From the NCBI RefSeq assembly GCF_029633825.1, contig NZ_CP090641.1, positions 1,984,001 to 2,048,000 on the forward strand: a stretch of DNA of 64,000 nucleotides, read 5' to 3'. This document shows, piece by piece, positions 35,138 to 45,475 of the stretch. Source of the stretch: Burkholderia contaminans (lineage in GTDB: Bacteria; Pseudomonadota; Gammaproteobacteria; Burkholderiales; Burkholderiaceae). Position numbers and translations under genes: made by a program. The notes under the pieces are model-generated. The model did no database searches and had not been told where the DNA came from. It saw only the letters and a program-made list of their open reading frames with translations. The first letter of the stretch is position 1; each line of letters opens with the position of its first letter.

Positions 35138-38100
35138 TCAGGGCTTCACCAGACCGTAGTTCAGGCCGACCAGCGGGCCGTAAAACTGGTCGTAGCCAGC
35201 CTTCACGTCCACGCGGCTGGTGCTCGACGAGCCGTAGATGCTGCCGAAATTGCCGCCGACGAGGCCGCCGAGCCGCGCGTACTGGCCGCCGGATACGGTG
35301 CCGTTCGACGACGACGACGCGGTGATGGTGCCGCCGTTGTTGCCGACGAGGCCGCCGACATAGCTGGCGAAGCCGCCCCGGGCGGAGCCCGTCGCACGCG
35401 ACTGGTCGACAGTCCCGGTCTGGCTGCCGACGAGGCCGCCGACATTGCTCTGCGCGCCGCCTTCGACGTCGCCCGACGCCGTCGACCGGACGATGCTGCC
35501 CCGCTCGTTGCTGCCGACGAGGCCACCGACCGACGAGAAGTCGCCCGCCTTCACCAGGCCCGTCGCACGGGAATCGGCGATCGTGCCGAAGTTGCGTCCG
35601 ACGAGGCCGCCTGCGCGGCTCGAGTACCGGGTCGATACGTTGCCCTTGGCGCTCGACGTGAGGATGCGGCCCACGTTGTACCCGACGAGACCGCCTGCCG
35701 AGCTGTTCTCCAGCGCGATGACGTTGCCCGACGCGTTGGAGGAATCCAGCGTGCCGGCGTTGGTGCCCGCAAAGCCGCCCGCGATGGCGTTGTAGCCCGC
35801 CACGACGTCGCCGGATGCGTCGGATGCCTCGATGCGGCCGGCGTTCACGCCGACAAAACCGCCGACCGTGGCGCTGTAGTCGCCGGCTACCTTGCCGCTG
35901 GCCAGCGACGTTTCGATGAAGCCGTCGTTCGTGCCCGCGAAGCCGCCGAGCGTCGATTTGCCGAGGGCCCGGACATGGCCTTGCGCGTCGGACGCATGAA
36001 TGCGGCCCGCCGTGCCGTTGCGGCCGACGAAGCCGCCGACGATGCTGTCTGCACCGGCGACGACGTTGCCCGTCGCGGTCGACGCATCGATGTCGCCGTC
36101 GTTGTAGCCGGCGAAGCCGCCGGCCAGTGCCTGGGTGCCTGCCGTCACGTTGCCGTTGGCCCGCGACGCGCGGATCCGGCCGCTGTTCGTGCCGACGAGG
36201 CCGCCGATCGTGCTCGATGCGTCTGCGAACACGTTGCCGTCGGCCGTGGACGATTCGATGCCGCCGAGGTTCACGCCCACCAGGCCACCTGCGATCGCGT
36301 TGTTGCGCGCAGTCACGGTCGCGGACGACGACGACTGCTTGATGAGGCCGTTGTCGTCATTGAGGCCGACGAGGCCGCCGACCTTCGCGTTGGCGGCGCT
36401 CGCGTTGATGGAAGCCGCACTCGACGAGCGCTCGATCATGCCCGTGTTGTGGCCGACCAGGCCGCCGGTGAGGCCATCGTGCGCGGCGTCGATGCGGACG
36501 TCGGCATGGCTGTCGCGGATCGATGCCGAGATAGGCGGCTGGTTCAGCCGCGTCAGGTTCTCGCCCACGAGGCCGCCGATCACGTACGCGTAGCGATCGC
36601 CTTCGATACGGCCGGATACCTTGGCGCGCTCGATCGTGCCGCCATAGTTGCTGCCGACGAGACCGCCGACGACCGTCTGCCCCGTCGCCGAGACCGTGAC
36701 GTTGTTGGCCGTCACGTTCGAGATCGTGCCCGTGTTGCCGCCGGCGAGCGTGCCGACCGAAGTCACCCAGTACGGCACACCCGATGCGGTCGTGACGATG
36801 TCGCTCAGGTTGAGGTTGGCGATGCGGCCGGCGTTGTGCGAGAACAGGCCGACGTTCGACTGGCCCGGATTGGAAATCCGCAGGCGCGTGACCGTATTGC
36901 CGAGGCCGTCGAACACGCCGTAGAACGACTGGGTGCCGCCGATGCTGCGCAGGTTCGTGTTCGCGCCGTCGATCGTGTTGCCGATCACGTAGCGGCCACC
37001 GCGGTTCGCATCGACGTTACGCAGGTCGGCGATGGTGTGGAGCACCTTGTAGTCCTCGCCGTTCGAGCGGAACGACGCGTTGTCGCCGGACAGCGTGACG
37101 GCAGCGCCGTTGTTCACCGAATGGCCGTTCTTCGAATTGAGTTCGAGGTGCGCGTTGCGGCCGGTGAGCTTGACCGCATCGTTGATGCGGATCTTGTCGG
37201 CGGCGTTGACGTTCAGGCTCGCATTCGCGCCGGTAGCGGACAGCGTCTGCTGCAGATCGACGTTGCCCTTCTGCGACGTGAGCGTAAGTGCGCGATCGCT
37301 GTTCCATGCGACCGGGCCGGCGACCGTCAGGTCACCCTGCGTGTTGGTCAGCGCGACGTTGGTGGTGCCGAGGTTGTTCGACAGCGTGTCGGCATCGATC
37401 GATACGCCGGCCGGATAGAGGCTGTAGGCATTGTTTTTCGCGACGCCGGCGTTGGCCGCTTCGATGGTCCAGGTGCCGGCCGTATTGCCCGCGCGTGTAT
37501 CGACCGTGGTGCCGCGCACGACGCGAACCTGTTCGCCGCGCGTGAGGATCGAGCCGGCCGGCGCGCCGGCCTCTGCTGCGCTCGCGTCGAGCTTGCCGCC
37601 GACGAGGACGGTGCCGCCGTCGAGCGTGATCTTGCCGGCGCGGCTGGCGAGGCCCTTCGCTTCGATCGTGCCGGTGTTGTTCACCACGGCGTTCAGCAGG
37701 TCGCCTGCCGCACGTGCGGTCATCAGCACTTCACCGCCGTCGGCCTTGAGCAGGCCGCCGTTGTTGGCCTGCGCATCGACTGCGCCGCCCTCGACCTGCA
37801 GGCTGAGCAGGTCGCTGCCGTCGAAGTTGACCTTGAACGTGTTGCCGGCGCCGAGCGCGACGCGGCCCATCTTCGCCTGGATCACGCCGTTGTTGGACAC
37901 GCGCGCACCGAGCAGCGCGACGCTGCCGCCGTCGGCGGCGGTGATGCGGCCGTCGTTGACGATGGACGCGGTGGAGTCGCCGGAGAAGCGATAGTTGCCG
38001 GCCAGGAAATTCTCGTCAGTGATGTTCTGGGTGGACGCGACGAGGCCGCCGACGTTGATCTGCGCGCCGGAGCCGAACAGCACGCCGTTCGGGTTGACGA

Positions 38101-38497
38101 GGAAGACCTTGCCGTTGGCGTCGAGCTGGCCCTGGATCTGGCTGCCGTTGTTGCCGATCACGCGGTTCAGCGCGATCGACTGCTTGCCGGGTTGATAGAA
38201 CGAGACGCGCTCGCCGCCGGCGATGTTGAAGTCGTTCCAGTTGGTGATCAGCTTGTCGGTGTGCTGGTCGATGCGCATCGACTTGCCGTCTGCGTCGCGC
38301 AGGATATCGGCCTTGCCGGCGGTGATGTTCTCGCCGGAAGGCAGCGCGAAGGCGGGCAGGCTGACGATACCGAGCAGGGAGAGTGCGGCGGCGACGCGCT
38401 TGGCGCTGCCGGGCTTGGCGCGGCGGCGCGCGGTTTCCCCGACCGCGCTCCAGCATCCCTGAGCCTGGTTCCAGACCAGTGCGTAGGTCTTGTTCAT
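35138..38497 (-). CDS. TPS exoprotein C (filamentous hemagglutinin type, GLUG tail)
   Basis: From ATG 38497 (after AGAGGAAAGAAAC) the 1119-residue product is the longest of the three. It has the extended signal peptide (MNKTYALVWNQAQGCWSAVG), the secretion domain with NPNGVLFGSG, and a tail of more than twenty GLUG-like units (IGGLVGTNSGRIRASRANGN, GGFAGYNDGDIDASTATGNV, SVGGLVGSNERGSIVRSTAS), ending YGPLVGLNYGLVKP. It is the first exoprotein gene after the transporter gene, 173 bp from it. The regular repeats predict a long beta-helix rod. It is probably a surface adhesin; no catalytic or toxin domain is visible. Confidence 0.88.
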   Translation of the reverse strand: MNKTYALVWNQAQGCWSAVGETARRRAKPGSAKRVAAALSLLGIVSLPAFALPSGENITAGKADILRDADGKSMRIDQHTDKLITNWNDFNIAGGERVSFYQPGKQSIALNRVIGNNGSQIQGQLDANGKVFLVNPNGVLFGSGAQINVGGLVASTQNITDENFLAGNYRFSGDSTASIVNDGRITAADGGSVALLGARVSNNGVIQAKMGRVALGAGNTFKVNFDGSDLLSLQVEGGAVDAQANNGGLLKADGGEVLMTARAAGDLLNAVVNNTGTIEAKGLASRAGKITLDGGTVLVGGKLDASAAEAGAPAGSILTRGEQVRVVRGTTVDTRAGNTAGTWTIEAANAGVAKNNAYSLYPAGVSIDADTLSNNLGTTNVALTNTQGDLTVAGPVAWNSDRALTLTSQKGNVDLQQTLSATGANASLNVNAADKIRINDAVKLTGRNAHLELNSKNGHSVNNGAAVTLSGDNASFRSNGEDYKVLHTIADLRNVDANRGGRYVIGNTIDGANTNLRSIGGTQSFYGVFDGLGNTVTRLRISNPGQSNVGLFSHNAGRIANLNLSDIVTTASGVPYWVTSVGTLAGGNTGTISNVTANNVTVSATGQTVVGGLVGSNYGGTIERAKVSGRIEGDRYAYVIGGLVGENLTRLNQPPISASIRDSHADVRIDAAHDGLTGGLVGHNTGMIERSSSAASINASAANAKVGGLVGLNDDNGLIKQSSSSATVTARNNAIAGGLVGVNLGGIESSTADGNVFADASSTIGGLVGTNSGRIRASRANGNVTAGTQALAGGFAGYNDGDIDASTATGNVVAGADSIVGGFVGRNGTAGRIHASDAQGHVRALGKSTLGGFAGTNDGFIETSLASGKVAGDYSATVGGFVGVNAGRIEASDASGDVVAGYNAIAGGFAGTNAGTLDSSNASGNVIALENSSAGGLVGYNVGRILTSSAKGNVSTRYSSRAGGLVGRNFGTIADSRATGLVKAGDFSSVGGLVGSNERGSIVRSTASGDVEGGAQSNVGGLVGSQTGTVDQSRATGSARGGFASYVGGLVGNNGGTITASSSSNGTVSGGQYARLGGLVGGNFGSIYGSSSTSRVDVKAGYDQFYGPLVGLNYGLVKP
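36952..38497 (-). repeat. Conserved 5' segment, exoprotein C copy
   Basis: This is the third copy of the near-identical 5' segment. The three copies in direct orientation within 8 kb are a substrate for recombination that could delete or reshuffle tails. Confidence 0.75.
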
Positions 38498-38670
38498 GTT
38501 TCTTTCCTCTGGAAAAAGTACTGGGGTATCGTTTCGCATTGATACGTATACCTAACGAAACGGCTAAGACGGAAACGCGTGACTTTCACGCTTCCTACGG
38601 CGCGGGCAGCTACGCCGCCCGCGCTACTTGCGGCCCTGCCATGCCCGGCGGGCCGCTCGTCGTATGCCGC

Positions 38671-40425
38671 TCAGAAATACTGGGCGGCCTGCAGCCAGAC
38701 ACTCGGTGAGCGCGTGGGCGACGCGACCTGATCGGTGTAGCCGACCGGCAGCGCGGCGGTGACGCTGACTTGATGACGCGAGCCGTACCAGCTCGCGCCG
38801 ATACCGAGCGACGACAATTGCACGGTATTGCGTTCGCGCGACCAGCGCTGTTTGCTGAGCTGGATGCGGCCGGTGTCGGCGAACGTGCTCAGTTGCCAGC
38901 CGGGCGCGACCAGATAGCGCAGTTCGGCGGTGGCCTGCCAGCCCTGGTCGCCGCTGCCGGCGCCGAGCGCGAACGCACGCACGCCATACGGGCCGCCGAG
39001 GTTGAATTTTTCCGAAGAGTCGAGGTTGCGCGACGACAGTTGCGCACTGAATTGCGTGTAGAGCTGGAATCGCGAACCGAGCGCCTGCAGCCGCAGCGCG
39101 TTGATGTTCAGTTTCGCGAACTGGCCGAGGGTATGGGCGTAGTAATTCATGTCGAGCGGATCGTTGCTGCTCAAATGCCCGATGCCGACGGTCGCGGAGA
39201 AGCCGGTGCGGCCGCCGCCGCCGAAACCGTCCTGACGGTTGCCGCTCACGCCGAACGACCACAGATCGACGGTCTTGTCGCCGACCACATCGAATATGCC
39301 GTACACGTCGCGCAGGTGCTTGTTTTCGTAGGTCACCTGGGCATCGACGCTCGTGCGCCGGCTGCGCAGCAGCGGCTGCGTGACGAACGCGGAGCGGACG
39401 TCCGCTCCGCCGTGGTAGCGAAGCTCCTTCAGGCTGCCGCCGATCCGGTAGTTCATGTCGGAATACGCGATGCCGACGCGTGTGGACGCGGGGCCGACCG
39501 GCACCTGGTACGACGCGCGGTAGTAGCGCTGGTTCGTATTGCTCGTCAGGCCGCGCAGCGAGAAGCGGTCGCCGAGGCGCAGCGGCGCGTTGACGTCGAT
39601 GCTGCCCGTCGCGCGGTAGCGGCCGGTCAGCGGATCGCCGAAGTTGTCGAATTCGACCGAGCCGGTGGCGAAGCGACTGCGTTCGGCATCGATCACGAGA
39701 TCGGTCGTGCCGGGCTCGGCGCCGGGCCGCAGCGTGCCCTTCGCATCGACGCCGGGCATCTCGTTCAGCAGCATGAGGCTGCGCTCGAGACGGTTGCCGC
39801 TGACGATCTCTCCGGGCTGCAGCGACGCAAGCGGTTGACGCAGCGCGCGATCCAGTACGCGTGTGCGGTTGTGCAGCTCGAGCTGCCCGTAGCGGCCTTC
39901 GACGACGGCGATGCGCACGACGCCGTGCTCGATGTCCTGGTGAGGCAAATAGGCGCGGGCGAGCACGTAGCCGTGTTCGCGGTAATACGCCGTGATTCTC
40001 GCTGCGGCCTGTTGCAGATCGCCGAAGCTCAGTTCGCGGCCGACGAGATCGACGAGGAGCGCGTCGAGCCGTGCGGCGGGAATGGCCGCATTACCTTCGA
40101 TGGCAAATGCGCTGACCGGAATGCGTGGGCCCTCGGCCGTGGCAGACGAAGGCGCTTCGTCGGATGGCGGCATCGCGAGATCGGGCGCGGCGGGAACGGG
40201 CAGTGTCGGGCGGAGTGTCTCGACATCGCGCAGCGACTGTCCCGCATTCGGCACCTGCGCTTGCGCATGGGCGATACCGTGAAGCGATAGCGCGAGGCTC
40301 GTCAGGCACGCGATGCGTAACCGGCCTGATCGCCTGTCGGCAATGGAATCGGAGCGGAGGAGCGGGCGGGCACGGCGCATGGCCGCTCGCTTGGCGGGAG
40401 GAAAAGCGGGTACTGGCGCCTGCAT
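38671..40425 (-). CDS. ShlB/FhaC/HecB-type two-partner secretion transporter
   Basis: The chosen start is ATG 40425 (584 residues); the frame is open to 40578 and another ATG lies at 40380. No start has a strong ribosome binding site. A signal peptide (LTSLALSLHGIAHAQAQ) is followed by a proline-rich linker and POTRA domains (IPVSAFAIEGNAAIPAARLD, VVRIAVVEGRYGQLELHNRT, MPGVDAKGTLRPGAEPG). A 16-stranded-barrel region follows (GSVEFDNFGDPLTGRYRATG ... GPYGVRAFALGAGSGDQGW, conserved near the end) and terminates in a C-terminal aromatic (QAAQYF). It moves TPS exoproteins across the outer membrane. It is upstream of three exoprotein genes on the same strand, and no other partner is visible in the window. 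Confidence 0.88.
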   Translation of the reverse strand: MQAPVPAFPPAKRAAMRRARPLLRSDSIADRRSGRLRIACLTSLALSLHGIAHAQAQVPNAGQSLRDVETLRPTLPVPAAPDLAMPPSDEAPSSATAEGPRIPVSAFAIEGNAAIPAARLDALLVDLVGRELSFGDLQQAAARITAYYREHGYVLARAYLPHQDIEHGVVRIAVVEGRYGQLELHNRTRVLDRALRQPLASLQPGEIVSGNRLERSLMLLNEMPGVDAKGTLRPGAEPGTTDLVIDAERSRFATGSVEFDNFGDPLTGRYRATGSIDVNAPLRLGDRFSLRGLTSNTNQRYYRASYQVPVGPASTRVGIAYSDMNYRIGGSLKELRYHGGADVRSAFVTQPLLRSRRTSVDAQVTYENKHLRDVYGIFDVVGDKTVDLWSFGVSGNRQDGFGGGGRTGFSATVGIGHLSSNDPLDMNYYAHTLGQFAKLNINALRLQALGSRFQLYTQFSAQLSSRNLDSSEKFNLGGPYGVRAFALGAGSGDQGWQATAELRYLVAPGWQLSTFADTGRIQLSKQRWSRERNTVQLSSLGIGASWYGSRHQVSVTAALPVGYTDQVASPTRSPSVWLQAAQYF

Positions 40426-40993
40426 CGGGGGCGTCCCGGGCTCGGCGTCGAGAGAGCGGATGAAGGGGATTTTCGACCTCGATCGGTTGTGCGGTTCGGC
40501 CGATGCGTGGTCTCTCGCTTCGGCCGTTTGAGATGCCGACGATGGTACGAAATGGTTCCGGAGATGAATATGGAACAAGTACGAGTGGCTCGTTCCCTTT
40601 ATTCATTCTTGTCAGATTCTTGAGTTCAGTCTGTGCCGCGCTCGAGAAACCGATGCGCTGCGCGACTACGGGGCATGTGTACGGCGTACCGGTGCTGCGA
40701 CTCTGTTACCGGCGAAAATGTGCCGACGTCCTCGACGACCAGGCGCTACCCGGGCCTCGCGATCCGATGCCGACACCAAGCGATTGCGTGATTCAGGTCC
40801 GTGCGCTGCAGGATGTATCACATTGCAGTCGCGATGAAGTGTGTTGCTTGCACGCGGAACGATACCGTCGTGCCTTTTCCGATTTCATCGGGTCGCTGAC
40901 CAGATCGCGCGACCGATCACGTCATTTCGCGGGAGCCCGGAGGAGGCGCGGTGCAAAACGGTCGGATTCGCATCGCGCGCCTGCCGAACCCTA
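40426..40993. other. Gap between the TPS transporter and acdS
   Basis: This stretch holds the upstream region of the transporter gene. The part around 40545-40620 is AT-richer and probably carries its promoter. Open frames on the plus strand through this region (for example from 40503) lack ribosome binding sites and run into acdS antisense, so I call no gene. Confidence 0.45.
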
Positions 40994-42010
40994 TCAGCCC
41001 TCCCGGAAAATCCCGCTATACGCGCTCAACGCCGGCACGCCGCCGAGATGCGCATACAGCACCTTCGACCCCGGCTCGAATTCCCCGAGCCGTACCTTGT
41101 CGATCATCCCGTGCATCGACTTCCCTTCGTACACCGGATCCGTCAGCATGCCTTCGAGCCGCGCGCACAGGCGGATCGCTTCGAGCGTGCCGTCGTTCGG
41201 CAGCCCGTATTCGGGGCCGGCGTAGCGCGTGTCGAGCACGACGTCCGCGGCGGTGATCGGCCGGCCGAGATCCACGAGCTCGGCGGTGTGCCGCGCGATG
41301 CGCGTGATCTGCTCGTGCGTGCGCTCGGGCGTGGCCGACGCGTCGATCCCGATCACGCGGTCGGCGCGCCCGTCGGCCGCGAACCCGACGACCATCCCCG
41401 CCTGCGTGCTGCCCGTGACCGAGCACACGACGATGTAGTCGAACCTGAAGCCGAGTTGCGCCTCCTGCGCACGCACTTCTTCCGCGAAACCGACGAAGCC
41501 GAGCCCGCCGAGCGGGTGCTCCGAGCAGCCGGCCGGAATCGGGTAAGGCTTGCCGCCCGCCTGCCGCACACTCTCCATCGCTTCTTCCCAACTGCGGCGA
41601 ATGCCGATGTCGAAGCCGTCGGACACGAGCCGCACGTCCGCGCCCATCATGCGCGACAGCTGGATGTTGCCGACCCGGTCGTACACCGGATCTTCGTAGT
41701 TGACCCAGTGCTCCTGCACGAGCACGCATTTCATCCCGAGATGCGCGGCGACGGCCGCGACCTGGCGCGTCTGGTTCGACTGCACGCCGCCGATCGACAC
41801 GAGCGTATCCGCGCCCTGCGCGAGCGCGTCGGGGACGAGGTATTCGAGCTTGCGCGTCTTGTTGCCGCCGAACGCGAGGCCGCTGTTGCAGTCCTCGCGC
41901 TTCGCATACAGCTCGACCTTGCCGCCGAGGTGCGCGCTCAGGCGCTTGAGCGGCTGGATCGGCGTCGGGCCGAACGTGAGCGGATAACGGGAGAAACGTT
42001 GCAGGTTCAT
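40994..42010 (-). CDS. acdS: 1-aminocyclopropane-1-carboxylate deaminase
   Basis: The 338-residue protein matches AcdS along its length. The PLP lysine is Lys51 ([10 protein letters not shown]), and the residues that separate true ACC deaminases from D-cysteine desulfhydrases are present: Tyr294-Glu295 ([11 protein letters not shown]) and Leu322 (YAHLGGVPA). Other blocks such as [16 protein letters not shown] and [13 protein letters not shown] also agree. The enzyme converts ACC, the ethylene precursor of plants, to 2-oxobutyrate and ammonia in the cytoplasm, letting rhizosphere bacteria use ACC as nitrogen and lower plant ethylene. It is divergent from an Lrp-type gene, the usual acdS-acdR arrangement. 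The gene is full length. Confidence 0.95.
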   Translation of the reverse strand: MNLQRFSRYPLTFGPTPIQPLKRLSAHLGGKVELYAKREDCNSGLAFGGNKTRKLEYLVPDALAQGADTLVSIGGVQSNQTRQVAAVAAHLGMKCVLVQEHWVNYEDPVYDRVGNIQLSRMMGADVRLVSDGFDIGIRRSWEEAMESVRQAGGKPYPIPAGCSEHPLGGLGFVGFAEEVRAQEAQLGFRFDYIVVCSVTGSTQAGMVVGFAADGRADRVIGIDASATPERTHEQITRIARHTAELVDLGRPITAADVVLDTRYAGPEYGLPNDGTLEAIRLCARLEGMLTDPVYEGKSMHGMIDKVRLGEFEPGSKVLYAHLGGVPALSAYSGIFREG

Positions 42011-42147
42011 CGGCGGGCTCCGGAAAGCAAAGGACAGGGCGGGAAATCGGATCGTTCGGGCGCGGCTGGCCGGCCGTGTTCCGACGAGAAAAATGATAGG
42101 CAGAAGCGGGAGAAATGAGCTTGCGAAATCAATTGCGTCGGCCTACG

Positions 42148-42173
42148 TTATCGACGATATGAGCACGCGATAA
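42148..42173. promoter_or_regulatory. Inverted repeat in the acdS-acdR intergenic region
   Basis: TTATCG and CGATAA form a 6-bp inverted repeat with a 14-bp spacer, within an AT-richer part of the 197-bp gap. AATTGC and GCAATT at 42131 and 42174 flank it. In known systems the Lrp-type AcdR binds this gap; the exact site here is inferred. Confidence 0.4.
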
Positions 42174-42207
42174 GCAATTTTGAATCGTTGAACAGGAGAA
42201 TGACGCA

Positions 42208-42708
42208 ATGAAATTAGATCGAGGCCGCGCATCGCCGACCGACGCCGCACCGGCGCTCGATCGCATCGACCGCGCGATCCTGCGGCAACTGCAGCAGGAC
42301 GCGTCGATCTCCAACGTGAGCCTCGCGGCGAAGGTGAAGCTGAGCGCGCCGGCGTGCCTGCGGCGCGTCGAGCGGTTGAAGGAAATGGGGCTGATCCGCG
42401 GCATCGTCGCGTTGCTCGACCCGAAGCCGCTCGGCGCGGGGATGCTGGTCGTGATCGGCTTCGTGCTGGATCGCTCGACGCCCGAAGCGTTCGCGGCGTT
42501 CGAGAAGGCCGCGCAGAAGGTGTCGGGATGCGTCGAGTGTCACGTCGTGACCGGGGAGTTCGACTACTTCATGCTGGTGCGCACGCGAGACAACGACAGC
42601 TTCAACCGGTTGCACGCCGAACAGCTGCTTTACCTGCCGGGGGTGCGGCAGGTGCGCTCGTTCATGGTGCTCAAGGAGATTCTCTCGACGCATGCGCTGC
42701 CGTTGTAG
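42208..42708 (+). CDS. acdR: Lrp/AsnC-type regulator of ACC deaminase
   Basis: The 166-residue product has an N-terminal helix-turn-helix ([37 protein letters not shown]) and a RAM domain ([20 protein letters not shown]). It starts at ATG 42208 after CAGGAGAATGACGCA and is divergent from acdS across 197 bp. In Pseudomonas and Burkholderia, AcdR is the Lrp-type activator of acdS in response to ACC, so the symbol is given on family plus position. It is longer at the N-terminus than the Lrp protein at 656-1120, which is typical of AcdR. Confidence 0.85.
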   Translation: MKLDRGRASPTDAAPALDRIDRAILRQLQQDASISNVSLAAKVKLSAPACLRRVERLKEMGLIRGIVALLDPKPLGAGMLVVIGFVLDRSTPEAFAAFEKAAQKVSGCVECHVVTGEFDYFMLVRTRDNDSFNRLHAEQLLYLPGVRQVRSFMVLKEILSTHALPL

Positions 42709-42952
42709 GCGCGCGTATTCGACGAAGGCATGCCGGAGCGGCGCCGGGCTCGCCCGTCAATCCGTCTGTTTGCCGACGAAACGGCGACAGTCGCCCGACA
42801 CCGCCGAAAGGGGCCCGAACGACACGCACGCAAGTGCTTCGCACCTTCACGACGCGTCGCGAAACGATCGCGTATGCTCGTTCGTTCGGTGGCGAAGGCG
42901 GGCACCGCGGCCGATTCTTTCGTGTGACGACCCATCAACGAGCGAGGGCAGC

Positions 42953-44674
42953 ATGGCAAAACAGACGATGGCGGAATATCTGGCGAAGACGCTGGCGGCA
43001 GCAGGCGTCGAGCGCATCTGGGGCGTGACGGGCGACAGCCTGAACGGCCTGTCGTTCAGCCTGGGCCAGATCGGCTCGATCCGCTGGATGCATACGCGGC
43101 ACGAGGAAAGCGCCGCGTTCGCGGCCGGCGCGGATGCCGCGTCGACCGGGCGGCTCGCGGTGTGCGCAGGCAGCTGCGGCCCGGGCAACCTGCACCTGAT
43201 CAACGGGTTGTACGACTGCCATCGCAATCACCAGCCGGTGCTCGCGATCGCCGCGCACATTCCGTCGACCGAGATCGGCCTCGGCTACTTCCAGGAAACC
43301 CATCCGCAGGAGCTGTTCCGCGAGTGCAGCCACTTCGCCGAACTCGTGACGAACGCGTCGCAGTTCCCGCGCGTGCTCGCGCGCGCGATGCGCACCGCGA
43401 TCGAGGAGCGCGGCGTCGCGGTGATCGTGCTGCCGGGCGACATCGCACTCGGCGACGGCCCGGACGAGCTGCCGGCGTGGAGCGAATCGGCGCCGCCTTC
43501 AATTCTGCCCGCCGACGCCGATCTCGACCGGCTCGCGGCGCTGCTCAACGCATCCGATGCGGTCACGCTGCTGTGCGGCAGCGGCACGCAGAGTGCGCAC
43601 GACGAGGTGGTCGCGCTGGCCGACACGCTCGGCGCGCCGGTCGTGCATGCGCTGCGCGGCAAGCAGTTCGTCGAATGGGACAACCCGTTCGACGTCGGGA
43701 TGACGGGGCTGATCGGCTTCAGCTCGGGTTATCACGCGATGGAATCGTGCGATACGCTGCTGATGCTCGGCACGGATTTCCCGTACCGGCCGTTCTATCC
43801 GTCGAACGCGAAGGTCGCGCAGATCGACTGGAAGGGTTCGCAGCTCGGCCATCGCGCGCCGCTTGCGCTCGGCCTCGTCGGCACCGTGAAGGAAACGATC
43901 GCGGCGCTGCTGCCGCGCCTCACGCGCAAGACGCAGCGTCGCTTCCTCGAGAACGCGCTGAAGCACTACGCGGCGGCGCGCAAGGGGCTCGACGATCTCG
44001 CGGTGGCCGAGCCGCCGGGCCGTGCGATCCATCCGCAATACCTGACGAAGATCGTCGACGAAGTCGCGGCGGAAGACGCGATCTTCACGGCCGACGTCGG
44101 CACGCCCACGCTGTGGGCCGCGCGCTACCTGACGATGAACGGCAAGCGCCAGCTGCACGGCTCGTTCAATCACGGGTCGATGGCGAACGCGATGCCGCAG
44201 GCGCTCGGTGCGCAGGGCGCGCATCCGGGGCGGCAGGTGGTGTCGCTGTCCGGCGACGGCGGGTTGTCGATGCTGCTCGGCGATCTGTTGACCGCGCGCC
44301 AGCTCAAGCTGCCGATCAAGATCGTCGTGTACAACAACAGCCTGCTCGGCTTCGTGTCGATGGAGCTGAAGGCGGCCGGCTATCTCGACACGAACGTCGA
44401 CCTGAGCCCGACCGACTTCGCGGCGATCGCGAAGGGCGCGGGCATCTTCAGCGTGCGGGTCGAGCATTCGGAGAACGTCGAAGAAGCGTTGCGCATGGCG
44501 TTCGCGCATGACGGGCCGGCCGTCGTCGACGTCGTCACGTCGAAGTACGAGCTCGCGATGCCGCCGAAGATCGAACTCGCGCATGCGAAGGGCTTCAGCC
44601 TGTTCATGCTGCGCGCGATCCTCAGCGGGCGCGGCGACGAGATCGTCGAGCTCGCGAGAACCAACCTGCGGTAA
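42953..44674 (+). CDS. poxB: Thiamine-diphosphate-dependent pyruvate dehydrogenase (quinone)
   Basis: From ATG 42953 (after AGCGAGGGCAGC) the product is 573 residues, close to E. coli PoxB (572). It has the ThDP-enzyme layout: a pyrimidine-binding domain with catalytic Glu in [15 protein letters not shown] near residue 50, a central FAD-binding domain, and a pyrophosphate domain with the [15 protein letters not shown] motif and downstream NN ([10 protein letters not shown]). Stretches such as HSVD-type [16 protein letters not shown] and [17 protein letters not shown] are typical. The enzyme decarboxylates pyruvate to acetate, passing electrons to ubiquinone at the membrane. A related ThDP enzyme with another substrate cannot be excluded. 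It stands alone downstream of acdR. Confidence 0.85.
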   Translation: MAKQTMAEYLAKTLAAAGVERIWGVTGDSLNGLSFSLGQIGSIRWMHTRHEESAAFAAGADAASTGRLAVCAGSCGPGNLHLINGLYDCHRNHQPVLAIAAHIPSTEIGLGYFQETHPQELFRECSHFAELVTNASQFPRVLARAMRTAIEERGVAVIVLPGDIALGDGPDELPAWSESAPPSILPADADLDRLAALLNASDAVTLLCGSGTQSAHDEVVALADTLGAPVVHALRGKQFVEWDNPFDVGMTGLIGFSSGYHAMESCDTLLMLGTDFPYRPFYPSNAKVAQIDWKGSQLGHRAPLALGLVGTVKETIAALLPRLTRKTQRRFLENALKHYAAARKGLDDLAVAEPPGRAIHPQYLTKIVDEVAAEDAIFTADVGTPTLWAARYLTMNGKRQLHGSFNHGSMANAMPQALGAQGAHPGRQVVSLSGDGGLSMLLGDLLTARQLKLPIKIVVYNNSLLGFVSMELKAAGYLDTNVDLSPTDFAAIAKGAGIFSVRVEHSENVEEALRMAFAHDGPAVVDVVTSKYELAMPPKIELAHAKGFSLFMLRAILSGRGDEIVELARTNLR

Positions 44675-44779
44675 TGCGGTGCCGCGCGCGGTGCGTCGGG
44701 CAGCGCGCGCGGCACAACGCATCGGCGAACGCGCCGGAGTGCATTCGTCTGCGCAGCACGCATTGAACAACACCCGAAC

Positions 44780-45220
44780 ATGGCAATCGAAATTCGCGCC
44801 TACGAGGCATCCGACCTGCACACGCTGTCGGCCATCTGGTTCGATGCGTCGCTGCTCGCGCATGCGTTTCTCGGCGAGGCGCGGCTGCGCGAGCAGCGCG
44901 CGCTGATCGAAGCGGTTTATCTGCCCAAGGCGGAAACATGGGTCGCGTGTCGGGCTGGCGAGCCGGTCGGTTTCATCGGCCTGCTCGATGATTCGATCGG
45001 CGGCTTGTTCGTCGCGCCGGCCATGCACGGCCACGGGATCGGCCGCGCGCTGGTCGAGCATGCGCTCGCGCTCAAGGGCGCGCTCGATCTGGAGGTGTAT
45101 GCCGACAATCTCGACGCCCGCGCGTTCTATGCACGGCTCGGCTTCGACGAAATTTCGCGGCGCGACGGGGACGACGAAGGCTTGCCGTTCGTGAACATCC
45201 TGATGCGCTCGACGCGTTGA
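44780..45220 (+). CDS. GNAT family N-acetyltransferase
   Basis: The 146-residue protein is a single GNAT domain: MAIEIRAYEASDLHTLSAIW at the start, GEPVGFIGLLDDSIGGLFVA (beta4), the acetyl-CoA loop as MHGHGIGRALVEHAL near residues 83-97 (Q/R-x-x-G-x-A variant), and NLDARAFYARLGF near residue 115. GNAT enzymes transfer an acetyl group from acetyl-CoA to an amine; the acceptor here is unknown. Length and motifs indicate an intact gene. It lies 105 bp after poxB and has no obvious operon partner except the small ORF that follows. Confidence 0.85.
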   Translation: MAIEIRAYEASDLHTLSAIWFDASLLAHAFLGEARLREQRALIEAVYLPKAETWVACRAGEPVGFIGLLDDSIGGLFVAPAMHGHGIGRALVEHALALKGALDLEVYADNLDARAFYARLGFDEISRRDGDDEGLPFVNILMRSTR

Positions 45221-45230
45221 ACGAGCGGTC

Positions 45231-45335
45231 ATGCCGACCGCCGCCGATCTCGCCGCGATCGGGACCGCACTGCAGCAAATCAGGATCGTCGGCGAGCGCT
45301 ATCCCGCGCATTTCCACCAGCGCATCGACTGCTGA
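45231..45335 (+). CDS. Possible 34-residue ORF
   Basis: ATG 45231 opens a 34-codon frame (MPTAADLAAIGTALQQIRIV, then GERYPAHFHQRIDC) ten bases after the acetyltransferase stop, with codon use like a real gene. The opening resembles the start of a longer helical protein, so it may be a remnant. There is no strong ribosome binding site. No family is recognised. Confidence 0.25.
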   Translation: MPTAADLAAIGTALQQIRIVGERYPAHFHQRIDC

Positions 45336-45475
45336 CCGGCGCGCGCCAGCTGATCCGGCCCGAATTGGTCAGGCAAATCAGGGTCAATCTTCACGTCAGC
45401 TTAAGTTTGTGTTTCCTAGAATCGATTGACACGTCGCGTAAACAGCGACGGACCGATTCGCCCAGGAGGATGCGC

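Noticed and set aside
28848..38497. Possible contact-dependent inhibition (CdiA) system
   Set aside because: The exoproteins end in GLUG-like repeats with no VENN-type border, toxin domain or small immunity gene downstream.
35024..38542. A 1172-codon open frame antisense to exoprotein C, with similar ones antisense to A and B
   Set aside because: High GC at third positions leaves few stops on the opposite strand, and the repeats extend the effect. The frames have no start signals, and their Arg/Ala/Asp-rich sequence is that of shadow frames.
40503..41225. Open frame of 240 codons upstream of and antisense to acdS
   Set aside because: It has no ribosome binding site, its composition is not protein-like, and half of it overlaps acdS antisense.
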